From positions 119,813-183,812 of the forward strand of contig NZ_JAQSDZ010000018.1 in NCBI RefSeq assembly GCF_029946165.1: 64,000 bases of DNA, written 5' to 3'. Under the pieces are notes generated by a model. The model had not been told where the DNA came from. It ran no database searches and worked only from the letters and a program-made list of their open reading frames with translations. Positions 31,449 to 39,151 of this stretch are shown here, one piece after another. Position 1 is the stretch's first letter. Each line of letters opens with the position of its first letter. Source of the stretch: Methylotenera sp. (GTDB lineage: Bacteria > Pseudomonadota > Gammaproteobacteria > Burkholderiales > Methylophilaceae). The position numbers and the translations under genes are program-made.

Positions 31449-32917
31449 CTTGCAACTCCGTTTCTGGATTTAGCTTGATACTGCTTTAGTGCAGCTTGAG
31501 CAATCAACGCATCATCAAACGGCAGCTTAACTCCTGAAATTTCCTGATAGTTTTCATGACCCTTACCAGCCACCAAAACAATATCCTCTGCATTTGCACC
31601 CAAAATCGCCGCGTTTATTGCATTAGCACGGTCACTATCGATCACATAGCCAGCCTTCATCTCGCTGACAACGGCAGCAATAATGGTCGCTGGATTTTCA
31701 CTACGTGGATTATCTGAAGTTACATACACTTGATCTGCAAGCTTGCTGGCAATGTTACCCATTAGCGGGCGCTTACCTGCATCACGGTCGCCTCCACAGC
31801 CAAATACGCAGATTAATTTGGCAGAATTTTCGGCTAAATCGATTTGCTCTTTTAATGTGCTTAATACTTTTTCTAAGGCATCTGGTGTGTGTGCATAATC
31901 AATCACGACCAAAGGCAATGCTCCACCACCAAATTGTTGCATGCGTCCGAGTACAGGTTTAATGTTTGCAATAGCGTCTAACGCATCAGGCAAACTCACC
32001 TCAAGTGCCAATAATGTTGTCAGCACCGCCAACACGTTATATGCGTTAAACCTACCAAGTACTGGCGCGCTAAACAAAGCAGAACCTTGCGGCGTACTTA
32101 CTTGCATAGTCAAACCTGCATCATGCAATTTCAACTCACTGCCTTGCACATCTGCACTTGTTAAACCGTATGTTAAATAGGGTTTAGCTTGCGCCTTTAG
32201 CGTGTTTGTTAATGACTGGCCAAACGCATCATCGATATTGATGATTGCCGTACTTAAACCTTCCCAAGCAAATAGTTTCTGCTTGGCAGCGGCATAAGCC
32301 TCTATGGTTTCGTGATAATCCAAATGGTCCCGGCTCAAATTTGTAAGTACTGCAACATCAAACGACACGCCATTCACGCGCCCTTGATCTAAGCCGTGCG
32401 ATGAAACTTCCATCGCAACCGCATCAGCTTGTTGCTCAACATAATCGGCCAACATCGCTTGCAGCAATATCGCATCTGGCGTGGTATTAGCTGCCTCAGT
32501 TTGAGCACCTAAAAAACCATTCCCTATCGTACCAAGCACCGCTGTTTTCTTGCCTAACAAGGTCAAACATTGAGCAAGCCATTGGCTCACCGAAGTTTTA
32601 CCATTCGTGCCAGTTACACCTACCATGGTTAATTTGCTTGATGGATTTTGATAAAACTCTGCAGCAATCCGGCCTACATGCTGCTTTAAATCTTGCACAG
32701 CTAGGTTGCTTACTTGACTACTCCATGCGTCATTCCAAGCATAACCAACTTGTTCCCAAATCACGGCCGAAGCGCCAGCTTGTATGGCTTGAGCAATATA
32801 TTGGCGACCATCATTATGTAAGCCCGGATACGCCAAAAATAGCGAACCAGCTTGCACTTTTCTGCTATCTGCAGTGATAGAAGTGAATGATTGATTGAAT
32901 GAAGAGAGAATACTCAT
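31445..32917 (-). CDS. murE: UDP-MurNAc-L-Ala-D-Glu--meso-diaminopimelate ligase
   Basis: Mur ligase that adds the third stem-peptide residue. The 490-residue protein carries TADSRKVQAGSLFLAYPG, the P-loop VTGTNGKTSVSQWLAQ, MEVSSHGLDQGRV and LSRDHLDYH. The motif SDNPRSENP contains DNPR, the signature for meso-diaminopimelate rather than lysine, consistent with a Gram-negative wall. It overlaps ftsI and murF by 4 bp. Confidence 0.98.
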   Translation of the reverse strand: MSILSSFNQSFTSITADSRKVQAGSLFLAYPGLHNDGRQYIAQAIQAGASAVIWEQVGYAWNDAWSSQVSNLAVQDLKQHVGRIAAEFYQNPSSKLTMVGVTGTNGKTSVSQWLAQCLTLLGKKTAVLGTIGNGFLGAQTEAANTTPDAILLQAMLADYVEQQADAVAMEVSSHGLDQGRVNGVSFDVAVLTNLSRDHLDYHETIEAYAAAKQKLFAWEGLSTAIINIDDAFGQSLTNTLKAQAKPYLTYGLTSADVQGSELKLHDAGLTMQVSTPQGSALFSAPVLGRFNAYNVLAVLTTLLALEVSLPDALDAIANIKPVLGRMQQFGGGALPLVVIDYAHTPDALEKVLSTLKEQIDLAENSAKLICVFGCGGDRDAGKRPLMGNIASKLADQVYVTSDNPRSENPATIIAAVVSEMKAGYVIDSDRANAINAAILGANAEDIVLVAGKGHENYQEISGVKLPFDDALIAQAALKQYQAKSRNGVAR

Positions 32918-34674
32918 ATACCCTCCTTCACATCTTCAGCATTACTTTCAAGCACCACATTATTATCAGGCGCGTCTTGCGGCACCGAAAACAATCGCAA
33001 AGTATCTGCCATAATCGTACTGAACACAGGTGCAGCCACTGTACCGCCGTAATAAGCACCATTATTTGGCTCGTCTATCATTACCGCAATAATAAAGCGC
33101 GGATTAGAGGCCGGAGCCAATCCTACAAATGAAGCAACGTATTTACTCTCTTCATAACCACGCACGCCCGGCTTGTGCGCAGTACCTGTTTTGCCACCGA
33201 CCCGATAACCCAGCACTTGCGCCTTTACCGCGGTACCACCTGGTTGCACAACCAATTCCAGCATATCTTTTACACTATTTGCTGTAGCCGCAGAAAATAC
33301 TTGTTGGCCGATTGGCGTTTCAGTAATTTTAAGTAGTGACACTGGGCGCAACTCGCCCTCATTAGCAAATACGGTGTAAAGCCTAGCCAGTTGCAACAAA
33401 GTTAAGCTAATACCATGACCAAAAGACATGGTTGCCATTTCAATAGGGCGCCAACTTTTATATGCGCGCAATCTGCCAGTAGCCTCACCTGGAAAGCCAA
33501 CACCTTCGACATGTCCTAAGCCTAACTCGTTGTAGACATTCCACATATATTGCTTATCTAGCGTGAGTGCGATTTTAGAAGCACCTACGTTAGAGGACTT
33601 CTGTATTACTTGCGCAACCGTTAATATTCCTTGTGGATGAGAATCATGAATAGTGGCAGGTCCAATAGATAAGCTACCTGGTGAAGTTTGAATTTTGGTT
33701 TCTGACGTATATTGACCTGACTCAAGCGCCGCAGCCGCAGTCACTGGTTTTAATGTTGAACCTGGCTCAAAAATATCAACTATCGCGCGATTACGAGTTT
33801 TACCCTTAATATTGACAGGATTGTTCGGGTTATAAGTTGGCACATTCGCCATTGCCAACACTTCTCCTGTTTTAGCGTCCAACACTATTGCCGCGCCAGC
33901 CGCTGCCTTATGAGCCTCTACAGCTTTGACCAATTCACGATAGGCAATATATTGAATTCTAAGATCTAACGCCAAGGAAATGTCACGACCATCTTGCGGT
34001 ACTTTGACAGCCTGCAAATCTTCGATGATATGTCCAGATCTATCTTTAATGACGCGACGACTACCATCCACGCCAGACAGCGGGCCATTCATCGCTAACT
34101 CATAGCCCTCCAACCCTCTATCACCCGTACCCTTATCGCCTGGGCCAGTAAAACCGACCATATGTGCAGTGACATCCCCAGCTGGATAATAACGCTTGTA
34201 TTCACGTTGCAACTCAACACCAGGAATACCAAGTTTCATTACCTTTGCCGCCAATTCGGGAGAAATGCGGCGTTTTAGATACACGAACTCACGCTCATCA
34301 TTGGCTAACTTTTTCTTAACATCATCAACCTTTAAATTTAACAATGCTGCGATTTGTTTTGTTTGAGCGGCATTAATCACAACATCGGGTGGGCTAGCCC
34401 AAACGGATTCTACTGGCGTGCTGATAGCCAGCAGCTCACCATGTCTATCCGTTATTTTCCCGCGCTGAGAAGTTAAAATAAGGTTGCGGCTGTAGCGCGC
34501 ATCGCCTTTGTCTTGCAAGAATTTTTTATGAATACTTTGTAAGTAAACGCCACGTCCTAACAGGGCCAAAAAACCTAACAACACTGCGATGAGCAACAGG
34601 CGACGACGCCACGCTGGCAATTTCACCACAAAAGGCGCAGGAATTGATGACCGAGTGAATGGGCGAAAAGCCAT
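32914..34674 (-). CDS. ftsI: Septal peptidoglycan transpeptidase FtsI (PBP3)
   Basis: Class B penicillin-binding protein that cross-links septal peptidoglycan with FtsW. The 586-residue protein has one membrane anchor (about residues 25-42), a pedestal domain (RGKITDRHGELLA), and a transpeptidase domain with all three active-site motifs: Ser306-T-L-Lys309 (EPGSTLKP), Ser360-Ser-Asn362 and Lys495-Thr-Gly (GGKTGTAHKP). Its ATG shares one base with the ftsL stop (TAATG). Confidence 0.98.
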   Translation of the reverse strand: MAFRPFTRSSIPAPFVVKLPAWRRRLLLIAVLLGFLALLGRGVYLQSIHKKFLQDKGDARYSRNLILTSQRGKITDRHGELLAISTPVESVWASPPDVVINAAQTKQIAALLNLKVDDVKKKLANDEREFVYLKRRISPELAAKVMKLGIPGVELQREYKRYYPAGDVTAHMVGFTGPGDKGTGDRGLEGYELAMNGPLSGVDGSRRVIKDRSGHIIEDLQAVKVPQDGRDISLALDLRIQYIAYRELVKAVEAHKAAAGAAIVLDAKTGEVLAMANVPTYNPNNPVNIKGKTRNRAIVDIFEPGSTLKPVTAAAALESGQYTSETKIQTSPGSLSIGPATIHDSHPQGILTVAQVIQKSSNVGASKIALTLDKQYMWNVYNELGLGHVEGVGFPGEATGRLRAYKSWRPIEMATMSFGHGISLTLLQLARLYTVFANEGELRPVSLLKITETPIGQQVFSAATANSVKDMLELVVQPGGTAVKAQVLGYRVGGKTGTAHKPGVRGYEESKYVASFVGLAPASNPRFIIAVMIDEPNNGAYYGGTVAAPVFSTIMADTLRLFSVPQDAPDNNVVLESNAEDVKEGI

Positions 34675-35030
34675 TATGGCGTACCCTTACTTGGCTGGCT
34701 TGATTGGGGGGCTGGCTCAACTAAAGTTGGCTGTACTGGAGTTGGCGGTACAGCAGCCGCTTGCCGGTCTGCTGCTGAAATCACTTGCACCCGTTTAGCA
34801 TCTGGCACCTGCATTTGCATTTTTTGCGAGGCAATTTGCTCAATGCGCGAATGCATAGCCCAAGTACTTTGTTCGAGCTGCAACTGACCATATTCTTGCT
34901 CAGTTTGTTTTGCGGTTTGGTTTACCCGCTCTAATTCAATATAAAGATTACGCGCTTTGTGCTGTGAATTTACTAGCCCTAAAGCTGAAAACATCAACGC
35001 AAAAAACAAAATGAGATTTAGACGCGTCAT
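34674..35030 (-). CDS. ftsL: Cell division protein FtsL
   Basis: Small bitopic divisome protein that pairs with FtsB and FtsQ through a periplasmic coiled coil. The 118-residue product has a short cytoplasmic start, one membrane segment (about residues 4-22), a heptad-like helix ([20 protein letters not shown]), and a Pro/Gln-rich tail not seen in E. coli FtsL. Identity rests on size, topology and the invariant position between rsmH and ftsI. It overlaps rsmH by 4 bp (ATGA). Confidence 0.9.
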   Translation of the reverse strand: MTRLNLILFFALMFSALGLVNSQHKARNLYIELERVNQTAKQTEQEYGQLQLEQSTWAMHSRIEQIASQKMQMQVPDAKRVQVISAADRQAAAVPPTPVQPTLVEPAPQSSQPSKGTP

Positions 35031-36088
35031 GCTACGTGCGTTCTTTCAGCCACACGCAATACCGCGCTTCTTGAGCGCGGATTCGCTTTCACTTCTTTAG
35101 CACTTGGCTTAATTGTTTTGCCCACACTCTGTAATTTTGGTTGCGGTAAATCTGCCGCACGCACTGGAAAGTTAGCAGGTAAATCATCGCGATTCGCTTG
35201 GTCGCGAATAAACTGCTTCACAATACGATCTTCTAGCGAGTGAAAACTAATCACAGCTAATCGACCTTGTGGCGCCAACAATGCCAAACATTGCGGCATC
35301 GTTAGCGATAACTCCTCAAGCTCTTGATTGACGAAAATCCGTAAAGCTTGAAATGTACGCGTGGCGGGGTTCTGCCCAGGCTCAAACCGCGTGACTGCCC
35401 CTGCCACGATCTTGGCAAGTTGCCCTGTAGTGGTGATGGCGCGCCCGTCATTGCGCTCCGCAATAATCGCCCTTGCAATCTGCTTAGCAAACCGTTCTTC
35501 ACCATAATTCTTTATAACCTCCCCTAAATGCTGCTCCGTTGTATTGGCTAGAAAATCTGCCGCTGTTTGCCCACTACTTTGATCCATGCGCATATCCAGC
35601 GGCGCATCGTACCTAAAACTAAAACCTCGGCTTGCATCATCGATTTGCGGTGATGAAATACCTAGATCCAGCAAAATACCGTCTACTTTTGAAATACCCA
35701 TTTCGCTCAACTCGGCCTGTATACCCGCAAAATGGCTATGCACCATGCTAAAACGTGAATCTGTAATTTCTTTACTTGATTCAATCGCCTTCAAATCACG
35801 ATCAAACGCAATCAAACGACCTTTTTCGCCAAGTTGTTCTAATATTTTTCTAGAATGTCCGCCGCGACCAAATGTGCCGTCCACATAAACGCCATCCGCT
35901 TTAATAGCAAGCGCTTGCACAGCTTCTTCAAGCAGTACCGTAATGTGGGAATTTTGATTTGTTAAGTCAGACACTTCTGTTTGCTGCTTTTCTAAATTTA
36001 AAGCGCCTTTTGCAGACGCTTTTTTTGGTGACGTTTCTTTTAAAGTCAGGGAGGCTTTGTTGGGCGCGCTGTTCACGCCCTTAATCAC
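35027..36088 (-). CDS. rsmH: 16S rRNA (cytosine-1402-N4)-methyltransferase
   Basis: SAM-dependent methyltransferase acting on C1402 of 16S rRNA (formerly MraW). Core motifs are [51 protein letters not shown], and [13 protein letters not shown]. The start is uncertain. A GTG at 36088 overlaps the mraZ stop as GTGA and has GAGGG about 10 nt upstream, giving 353 residues with a Lys-rich 38-residue extension. A second GTG at 35974 gives 315 residues, the usual family length, but with no evident ribosome site. An ATG at 36178 would overlap mraZ by 94 bp and is unlikely. Confidence 0.93.
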   Translation of the reverse strand: MIKGVNSAPNKASLTLKETSPKKASAKGALNLEKQQTEVSDLTNQNSHITVLLEEAVQALAIKADGVYVDGTFGRGGHSRKILEQLGEKGRLIAFDRDLKAIESSKEITDSRFSMVHSHFAGIQAELSEMGISKVDGILLDLGISSPQIDDASRGFSFRYDAPLDMRMDQSSGQTAADFLANTTEQHLGEVIKNYGEERFAKQIARAIIAERNDGRAITTTGQLAKIVAGAVTRFEPGQNPATRTFQALRIFVNQELEELSLTMPQCLALLAPQGRLAVISFHSLEDRIVKQFIRDQANRDDLPANFPVRAADLPQPKLQSVGKTIKPSAKEVKANPRSRSAVLRVAERTHVA

Positions 36089-36531
36089 AGAGAGAAGCCC
36101 TCGAGTTCTGATGGCATAGAGAAGTTGTCGTCTTGCATTACTTGCGCCAGTTGCGCGCGCCAAGCTTCCATATTCCACAATTCAAAGTGACTGCCTTGGC
36201 CTACCAACATCACTTCTTTATCCAACCCTGCAAAGTCACGCAATACAGGTGACACCAACATACGACCAGCGCTATCCATAGCCACATCTTCAGCATACCC
36301 AACCAACAAACGCTGCAAAGCACTTGATTGCTTGTCGAAGGATGACAACGCCATCATCTTGGCCTGAATCGGTTCCCAAGCAGGCTGCGGATACAACAAC
36401 AAGCAACGATGTGGATGCGCGGTCAACACCAAATCACCAGCACATTGAAGCTGCAAAGCCTCTCTGTGCTTAGTTGGCACTGCTAATCTGCCTTTAGCAT
36501 CCAAACTTAATGATGTCGCGCCGCGAAACAT
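36085..36531 (-). CDS. mraZ: Transcriptional regulator MraZ
   Basis: First gene of the dcw cluster. MraZ is a ring-forming protein with two AbrB-like halves that binds DNA repeats upstream of its own gene and represses the cluster in E. coli. The 148-residue protein shows both conserved halves: [23 protein letters not shown] at residues 2-24 (given here only as landmarks) and [21 protein letters not shown] further on. Matching repeats lie at 36649-36673. Ends in a 4-bp overlap with the preferred rsmH start. Confidence 0.96.
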   Translation of the reverse strand: MFRGATSLSLDAKGRLAVPTKHREALQLQCAGDLVLTAHPHRCLLLYPQPAWEPIQAKMMALSSFDKQSSALQRLLVGYAEDVAMDSAGRMLVSPVLRDFAGLDKEVMLVGQGSHFELWNMEAWRAQLAQVMQDDNFSMPSELEGFSL

Positions 36532-36648
36532 GTTTAAATAATTAACCTAAATTGGTCGCCACAAAATATGGCAAAAAATATGATAAAAAAAGTGAGGAAT
36601 TTCTAACCGCCCTTAGCCTCAGTTAAAAATTAGGTTTAAGTAGAAATC

Positions 36649-36673
36649 TCCACAAAAACCCACTTTTCCCCAC
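36649..36673 (-). promoter_or_regulatory. Probable MraZ operator: three GTGG(G/A) repeats at 10-bp period
   Basis: Read on the minus strand, 36673-36649 is GTGGG-5 nt-GTGGG-5 nt-GTGGA. MraZ is known to bind such TGGG-type repeats with 5-nt spacers upstream of mraZ. The array lies 118-142 bp before the mraZ start, on the same helix face at each repeat. The third unit deviates at one base. Strong match to an established regulatory pattern; the promoter it controls was not pinpointed. Confidence 0.65.
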
Positions 36674-36690
36674 TAAGATGAACTATAGAT

Positions 36691-36726
36691 AAAAAAATAG
36701 GGCAATGCAAGCCCTTTTTTACTATT
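36691..36726. terminator. Bidirectional hairpin with A/T tracts between rnpB and mraZ
   Basis: AGGGC-AATGCAA-GCCCT forms a 5-bp GC-rich stem flanked by seven A's on the left and six T's on the right, so both strands present a hairpin plus U tract. On the minus strand it would stop read-through from rnpB before the mraZ operator and promoter. Confidence 0.55.
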
Positions 36727-36927
36727 TTTTCTTTATATCTCAATGACTTAGCGCATTTTCATGCTAAATATAATATCGTTATAAATTAAGCACATACGAA
36801 ATTAAGTGAATGTAGATTATCAGAACAATGATGAAAGCGATTGAATTGTAATTGGCAGGGTTTAAAAGATAAAAAATACAGAGGCTGTTTAATTATCACC
36901 TTAAAAAGGTAAGCTGAATTTGAAACA

Positions 36928-36944
36928 AAGACCGTAAAGGTCTT
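36928..36944 (-). terminator. Hairpin possibly ending the rnpB transcript
   Basis: AAGACC-GTAAA-GGTCTT gives a 6-bp stem; on the minus strand it is followed by TGTTTCAAATTC, a weak U tract. It lies about 100 nt past the mature rnpB end and just beyond the structured element at 36951-37037, so it may terminate the precursor. Confidence 0.35.
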
Positions 36945-36950
36945 CCCCTA

Positions 36951-37037
36951 TTTACTACCAGTGCTTGGCATCACCACCAATCTAAAGCTACTGAAGCAGC
37001 AAGATTGGTGCGATAAGCCACTAAAGTGGCAAGTAAA
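36951..37037 (-). repeat. Multi-hairpin element immediately 3' of rnpB
   Basis: Within 87 nt there are nested complementary arms: outer TTTACT/AGTAAA (36951-36956 with 37032-37037), CACCAATCT/AGATTGGTG (36975-36983 with 37002-37010) enclosing GCTAC/GCAGC, and GCCACT/AGTGGC (37017-37030). The inner arm pairs fully only on the minus strand, where an A-C mismatch becomes a G-U pair, so it may act as RNA on the rnpB strand. It starts 10 nt past the rnpB end. It could be a precursor trailer, a small RNA or a mobile hairpin repeat. Confidence 0.45.
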
Positions 37038-37046
37038 GAGTGAAAA

Positions 37047-37398
37047 GAAGCTGGCCGATAAGCCGGGTTCTGTAGGCCTTATTGCTAAGGCTGACAGTCA
37101 TTCATCTAGGCGGACAATTACTTGCTCGCTCAAGCAACCTACCCGCTAGCAGCGCGAGCCACGCCTTATTACCCCAAGGATCAACCTCAGAGTAAAGTGC
37201 TAGCCTATTTGGTCTTGCTGCGAATGGAGGTTACCGCGTTTCACCGTAACTAAATACGCTCGTCTCTGTGGCCCTATTCCGCGCCTTATACTTGGTTACC
37301 CAAGCTTTCAACGTACGGCCGTTAGCCGTCATCCCGCTCTGTGCAGCCCGGACTTTCCTCCCCTCACTTACGTGAGCGGCGACTGTCTAGCCAGCTTC
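37047..37398 (-). ncRNA. rnpB: RNase P RNA, bacterial class A
   Basis: Catalytic RNA that trims the 5' leaders of tRNA precursors. On the minus strand the 5' end reads GAAGCTGGCTAGACAGTCGC and the 3' end pairs with it (GCCAGCTTC) to form helix P1; ends are set by that pairing, giving about 352 nt. Other diagnostic pieces include the AGGAAAGTCCGGGCTGCACA-like core (reverse complement visible at 37343-37363), the conserved loop ATAAGCCGGGTTCTGT near the 3' end (as read on plus, 37058-37073), and a GGTAACC-type internal segment. The ends may be off by a few bases. Confidence 0.96.
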
Positions 37399-37451
37399 AA
37401 TATGCATTTTAACACGTCACAAGATGCAATCCTTAAACAATCTAGAGCAGT

Positions 37452-37457
37452 TATAAT
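37452..37457 (+). promoter_or_regulatory. Consensus -10 box for ung
   Basis: TATAAT lies 31 nt before the ung ATG. The -35 region at 17-bp spacing is poor, so strength is uncertain. It sits in the 89-bp gap shared with the divergent rnpB promoter. Confidence 0.4.
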
Positions 37458-37487
37458 GCACCAATCAAATAACTACTATAGTTAATC

Positions 37488-38183
37488 ATGCCTCTAGAAA
37501 AAGTCGGACAACTTCATGCTTCATGGCAAGCAGTGATTGGTGAGGAATTCGATAAACCTTATATGCAAGCTTTGCGGGCTTTTTTAAAACAAGAAAAAGC
37601 AAACGGAAAAATCACATTTCCACCTAGTCCATTGATTTTTAATGCATTTAATCACACTCCTTTTGATAAAGTGCGAGTGGTCATTATTGGACAAGACCCA
37701 TACCACGGCCTAGATAAAGAACAACCTCAAGCCCACGGCTTAAGCTTTTCAGTGCCTGAAGGTGTGGCTTTACCACCTTCACTGAAGAATATTTTTAAAG
37801 AAATTGAAGCAGACATAGGCGTAAAAATGAGTAACAAAGGAGACCTGACACCTTGGGCGAATCAAGGTGTATTGCTACTCAACGCAACACTAACCGTTGA
37901 AATGGCCAATGCAGGCTCACACCAAAAACGTGGCTGGGAAACCTTTACTGATGCCACAATTGCCGCTTTAAATGCACAAAGAGAGGGTTTAGTGTTTGTG
38001 TTATGGGGCAGCTATGCGCAGAAAAAAGGGGAAATAATAGATGCCAAAAAACATTTGGTACTTAAATCACCCCACCCCTCGCCTTTATCCGCGCACCGCG
38101 GATTCTTTGGCAACCATCAATTCTCAAAGATTAACGATTACTTAAGCAAACATGGGCAAAGCCCGATTGAGTGGCAGCTTTAA
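37488..38183 (+). CDS. ung: Uracil-DNA glycosylase, family 1
   Basis: Removes uracil from DNA to start base excision repair. The 231-residue protein has the water-activating motif GQDPYHG (Asp70), the LLLNATLTV strand, and the DNA-intercalation loop HPSPLSAHRGF near the C-terminus. It is transcribed alone, divergent from rnpB and followed by a gene-poor, repeat-bearing stretch. Confidence 0.98.
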   Translation: MPLEKVGQLHASWQAVIGEEFDKPYMQALRAFLKQEKANGKITFPPSPLIFNAFNHTPFDKVRVVIIGQDPYHGLDKEQPQAHGLSFSVPEGVALPPSLKNIFKEIEADIGVKMSNKGDLTPWANQGVLLLNATLTVEMANAGSHQKRGWETFTDATIAALNAQREGLVFVLWGSYAQKKGEIIDAKKHLVLKSPHPSPLSAHRGFFGNHQFSKINDYLSKHGQSPIEWQL

Positions 38184-38225
38184 ACCACAGATAAAACTTG
38201 CCACTTAATTATTAAGCACCCTATC

Positions 38226-38337
38226 CGTCATTACCGCGCGAGGCGGGGTCTAGGTAGCGCGAGTAGTCACAATCTATCAATCAATAATCAATCATCACCG
38301 CCATCAAAACTGGATTCCCGCCTTCGCGAGAATGACG
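38226..38337. repeat. REP-like inverted pair
   Basis: Two about 28-bp related sequences in opposite orientation, 38226-38253 (starting CGTCATTACCGCG, containing AGGCGGG) and 38310-38337 (CTGGATTCCCGCC to GAATGACG). The second belongs to the CGTCATTCnCGCGAAGGCGGGAATCCAG type of intergenic palindrome common in proteobacteria; the first is a degenerate partner. Their pairing around a 56-bp spacer resembles REP doublets. Confidence 0.5.
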
Positions 38338-38400
38338 AACGAGAGATTTTTGCATTAAACCACCAACCATGAAAACTCAACGCTGTTTTTGACTTTAAGT

Positions 38401-38523
38401 CCCCTGCTACCGCGCCTGTTCTACTTAGTTTCATGGGAGCTTTCGGCAAGCGGCTGTTTGAGCGTAGCGAGTTTCCGATTGCCGCCCATGAAGCTAAGTA
38501 GAATAGGAATCAAGCGGTAGGGG
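38401..38523. repeat. 123-bp palindromic element, REP/MITE-like
   Basis: A long stem (38415-38437 with 38485-38507, 23 positions) is extended outward by CCCCTGCTACCGC with GCGGTAGGGG, and inward by CGGCAA/TTGCCG (38444-38449 with 38479-38484). The central part contains GAGCGTAGCGAG. The only two differences in the 23-bp arm are G-U compatible on the plus strand. No open frame crosses it. It looks like a dispersed intergenic repeat; I cannot count genome copies from one window. Confidence 0.65.
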
Positions 38524-38538
38524 GTAGCCTTTTCTTTG

Positions 38539-38572
38539 GTTACTTTCTTTTGGCTAAGCAAAAGAAAGTAAC
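38539..38572. repeat. 14-bp perfect inverted repeat
   Basis: GTTACTTTCTTTTG (38539-38552) and CAAAAGAAAGTAAC (38559-38572) flank GCTAAG. It follows the palindromic element by 16 bp and is probably part of the same composite repeat. The flanking T-rich CCTTTTCTTTG is another typical companion of such elements. Confidence 0.6.
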
Positions 38573-38711
38573 TCGTGTGTTGCGCGAAAGCAACCTATTA
38601 CAATACTCGTCAAGATAACGACAATAACGATGACCGCCAACATAGAGCTAACAGGTACTATACGGCTTTGTCGCGCAGCCACCCAAGGGAGTGAGCGCTA
38701 GGTTAGCCATA

Positions 38712-39118
38712 TCACCTCAGAAAACACACAAGTCTTCTGAGAATTATCAACGCCATGCCTGGAAGTAGCAAGCAAAATAGGACTGACCAAACGTAATCGA
38801 ACACAACGTTAAACAGAAGGTATTTATTTTGATGTACAGAGTTTAGCGCAAAGGTTGAAACAGCAGCCAAGGGTGCAATAGCAACGACCGAAAGCAGCGT
38901 ACGCATGGCTACAGCATGTGAGGATGTAAGAAACGCAGCTGGGGTTAGGCACAGTAAAAAATGTAAGCACCAGCAAAAATTGGGGTGGGCAAGATTTCAG
39001 TCCATCTCGGAAGATAAACAACTTTAGACCAAAGAAAAATCTCAGACCACAAAAACATTACTATGATCAGCGGAGCTAGACTCAAAGCCAAAACTAGCTG
39101 ATTGCGTGAGATGCTCAT
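38712..39118 (-). pseudogene. Small membrane-protein gene, apparently frameshifted
   Basis: Two minus-strand frames form what looks like one protein. From the ATG at 39118 a frame encodes 57 hydrophobic residues (MSISRNQLVLALSLAPLIIV at the start) and stops at 38945. Another frame, open from upstream through 38906 and ending at 38712, continues with FLTSSHAVAMRTLLSVVAIA and two more membrane segments. One base change in length near 38940-38960 (TTTTTACTG or CCCC) would join them into a protein of about 135 residues with four membrane helices. I recognise no family. Alternatives are an unrelated 64-residue protein from 38906, or no gene. Confidence 0.35.
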
Positions 39119-39151
39119 ATAGCTAACTCGCCTTTACTCGCCACTTATTGA

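Noticed and set aside
36951..37037. Possible tRNA gene next to rnpB
   Set aside because: Although branched, it lacks a TTCGA-type T loop, a 7-bp acceptor stem, a D-loop GG and a CCA-compatible end.
36961..37149. 62-codon plus-strand frame across the rnpB 3' end
   Set aside because: Overlaps the RNase P RNA on the opposite strand; translation reflects structural RNA, not protein.
38226..38572. Possible CRISPR or tandem repeat array
   Set aside because: Repeats are inverted and of different types, with no regularly spaced direct repeats or spacers.
38824..39021. 65-codon Cys-rich minus-strand frame in the gene-poor region
   Set aside because: Overlaps both halves of the better frameshifted membrane-protein model in the third frame; composition is atypical and has no start context.
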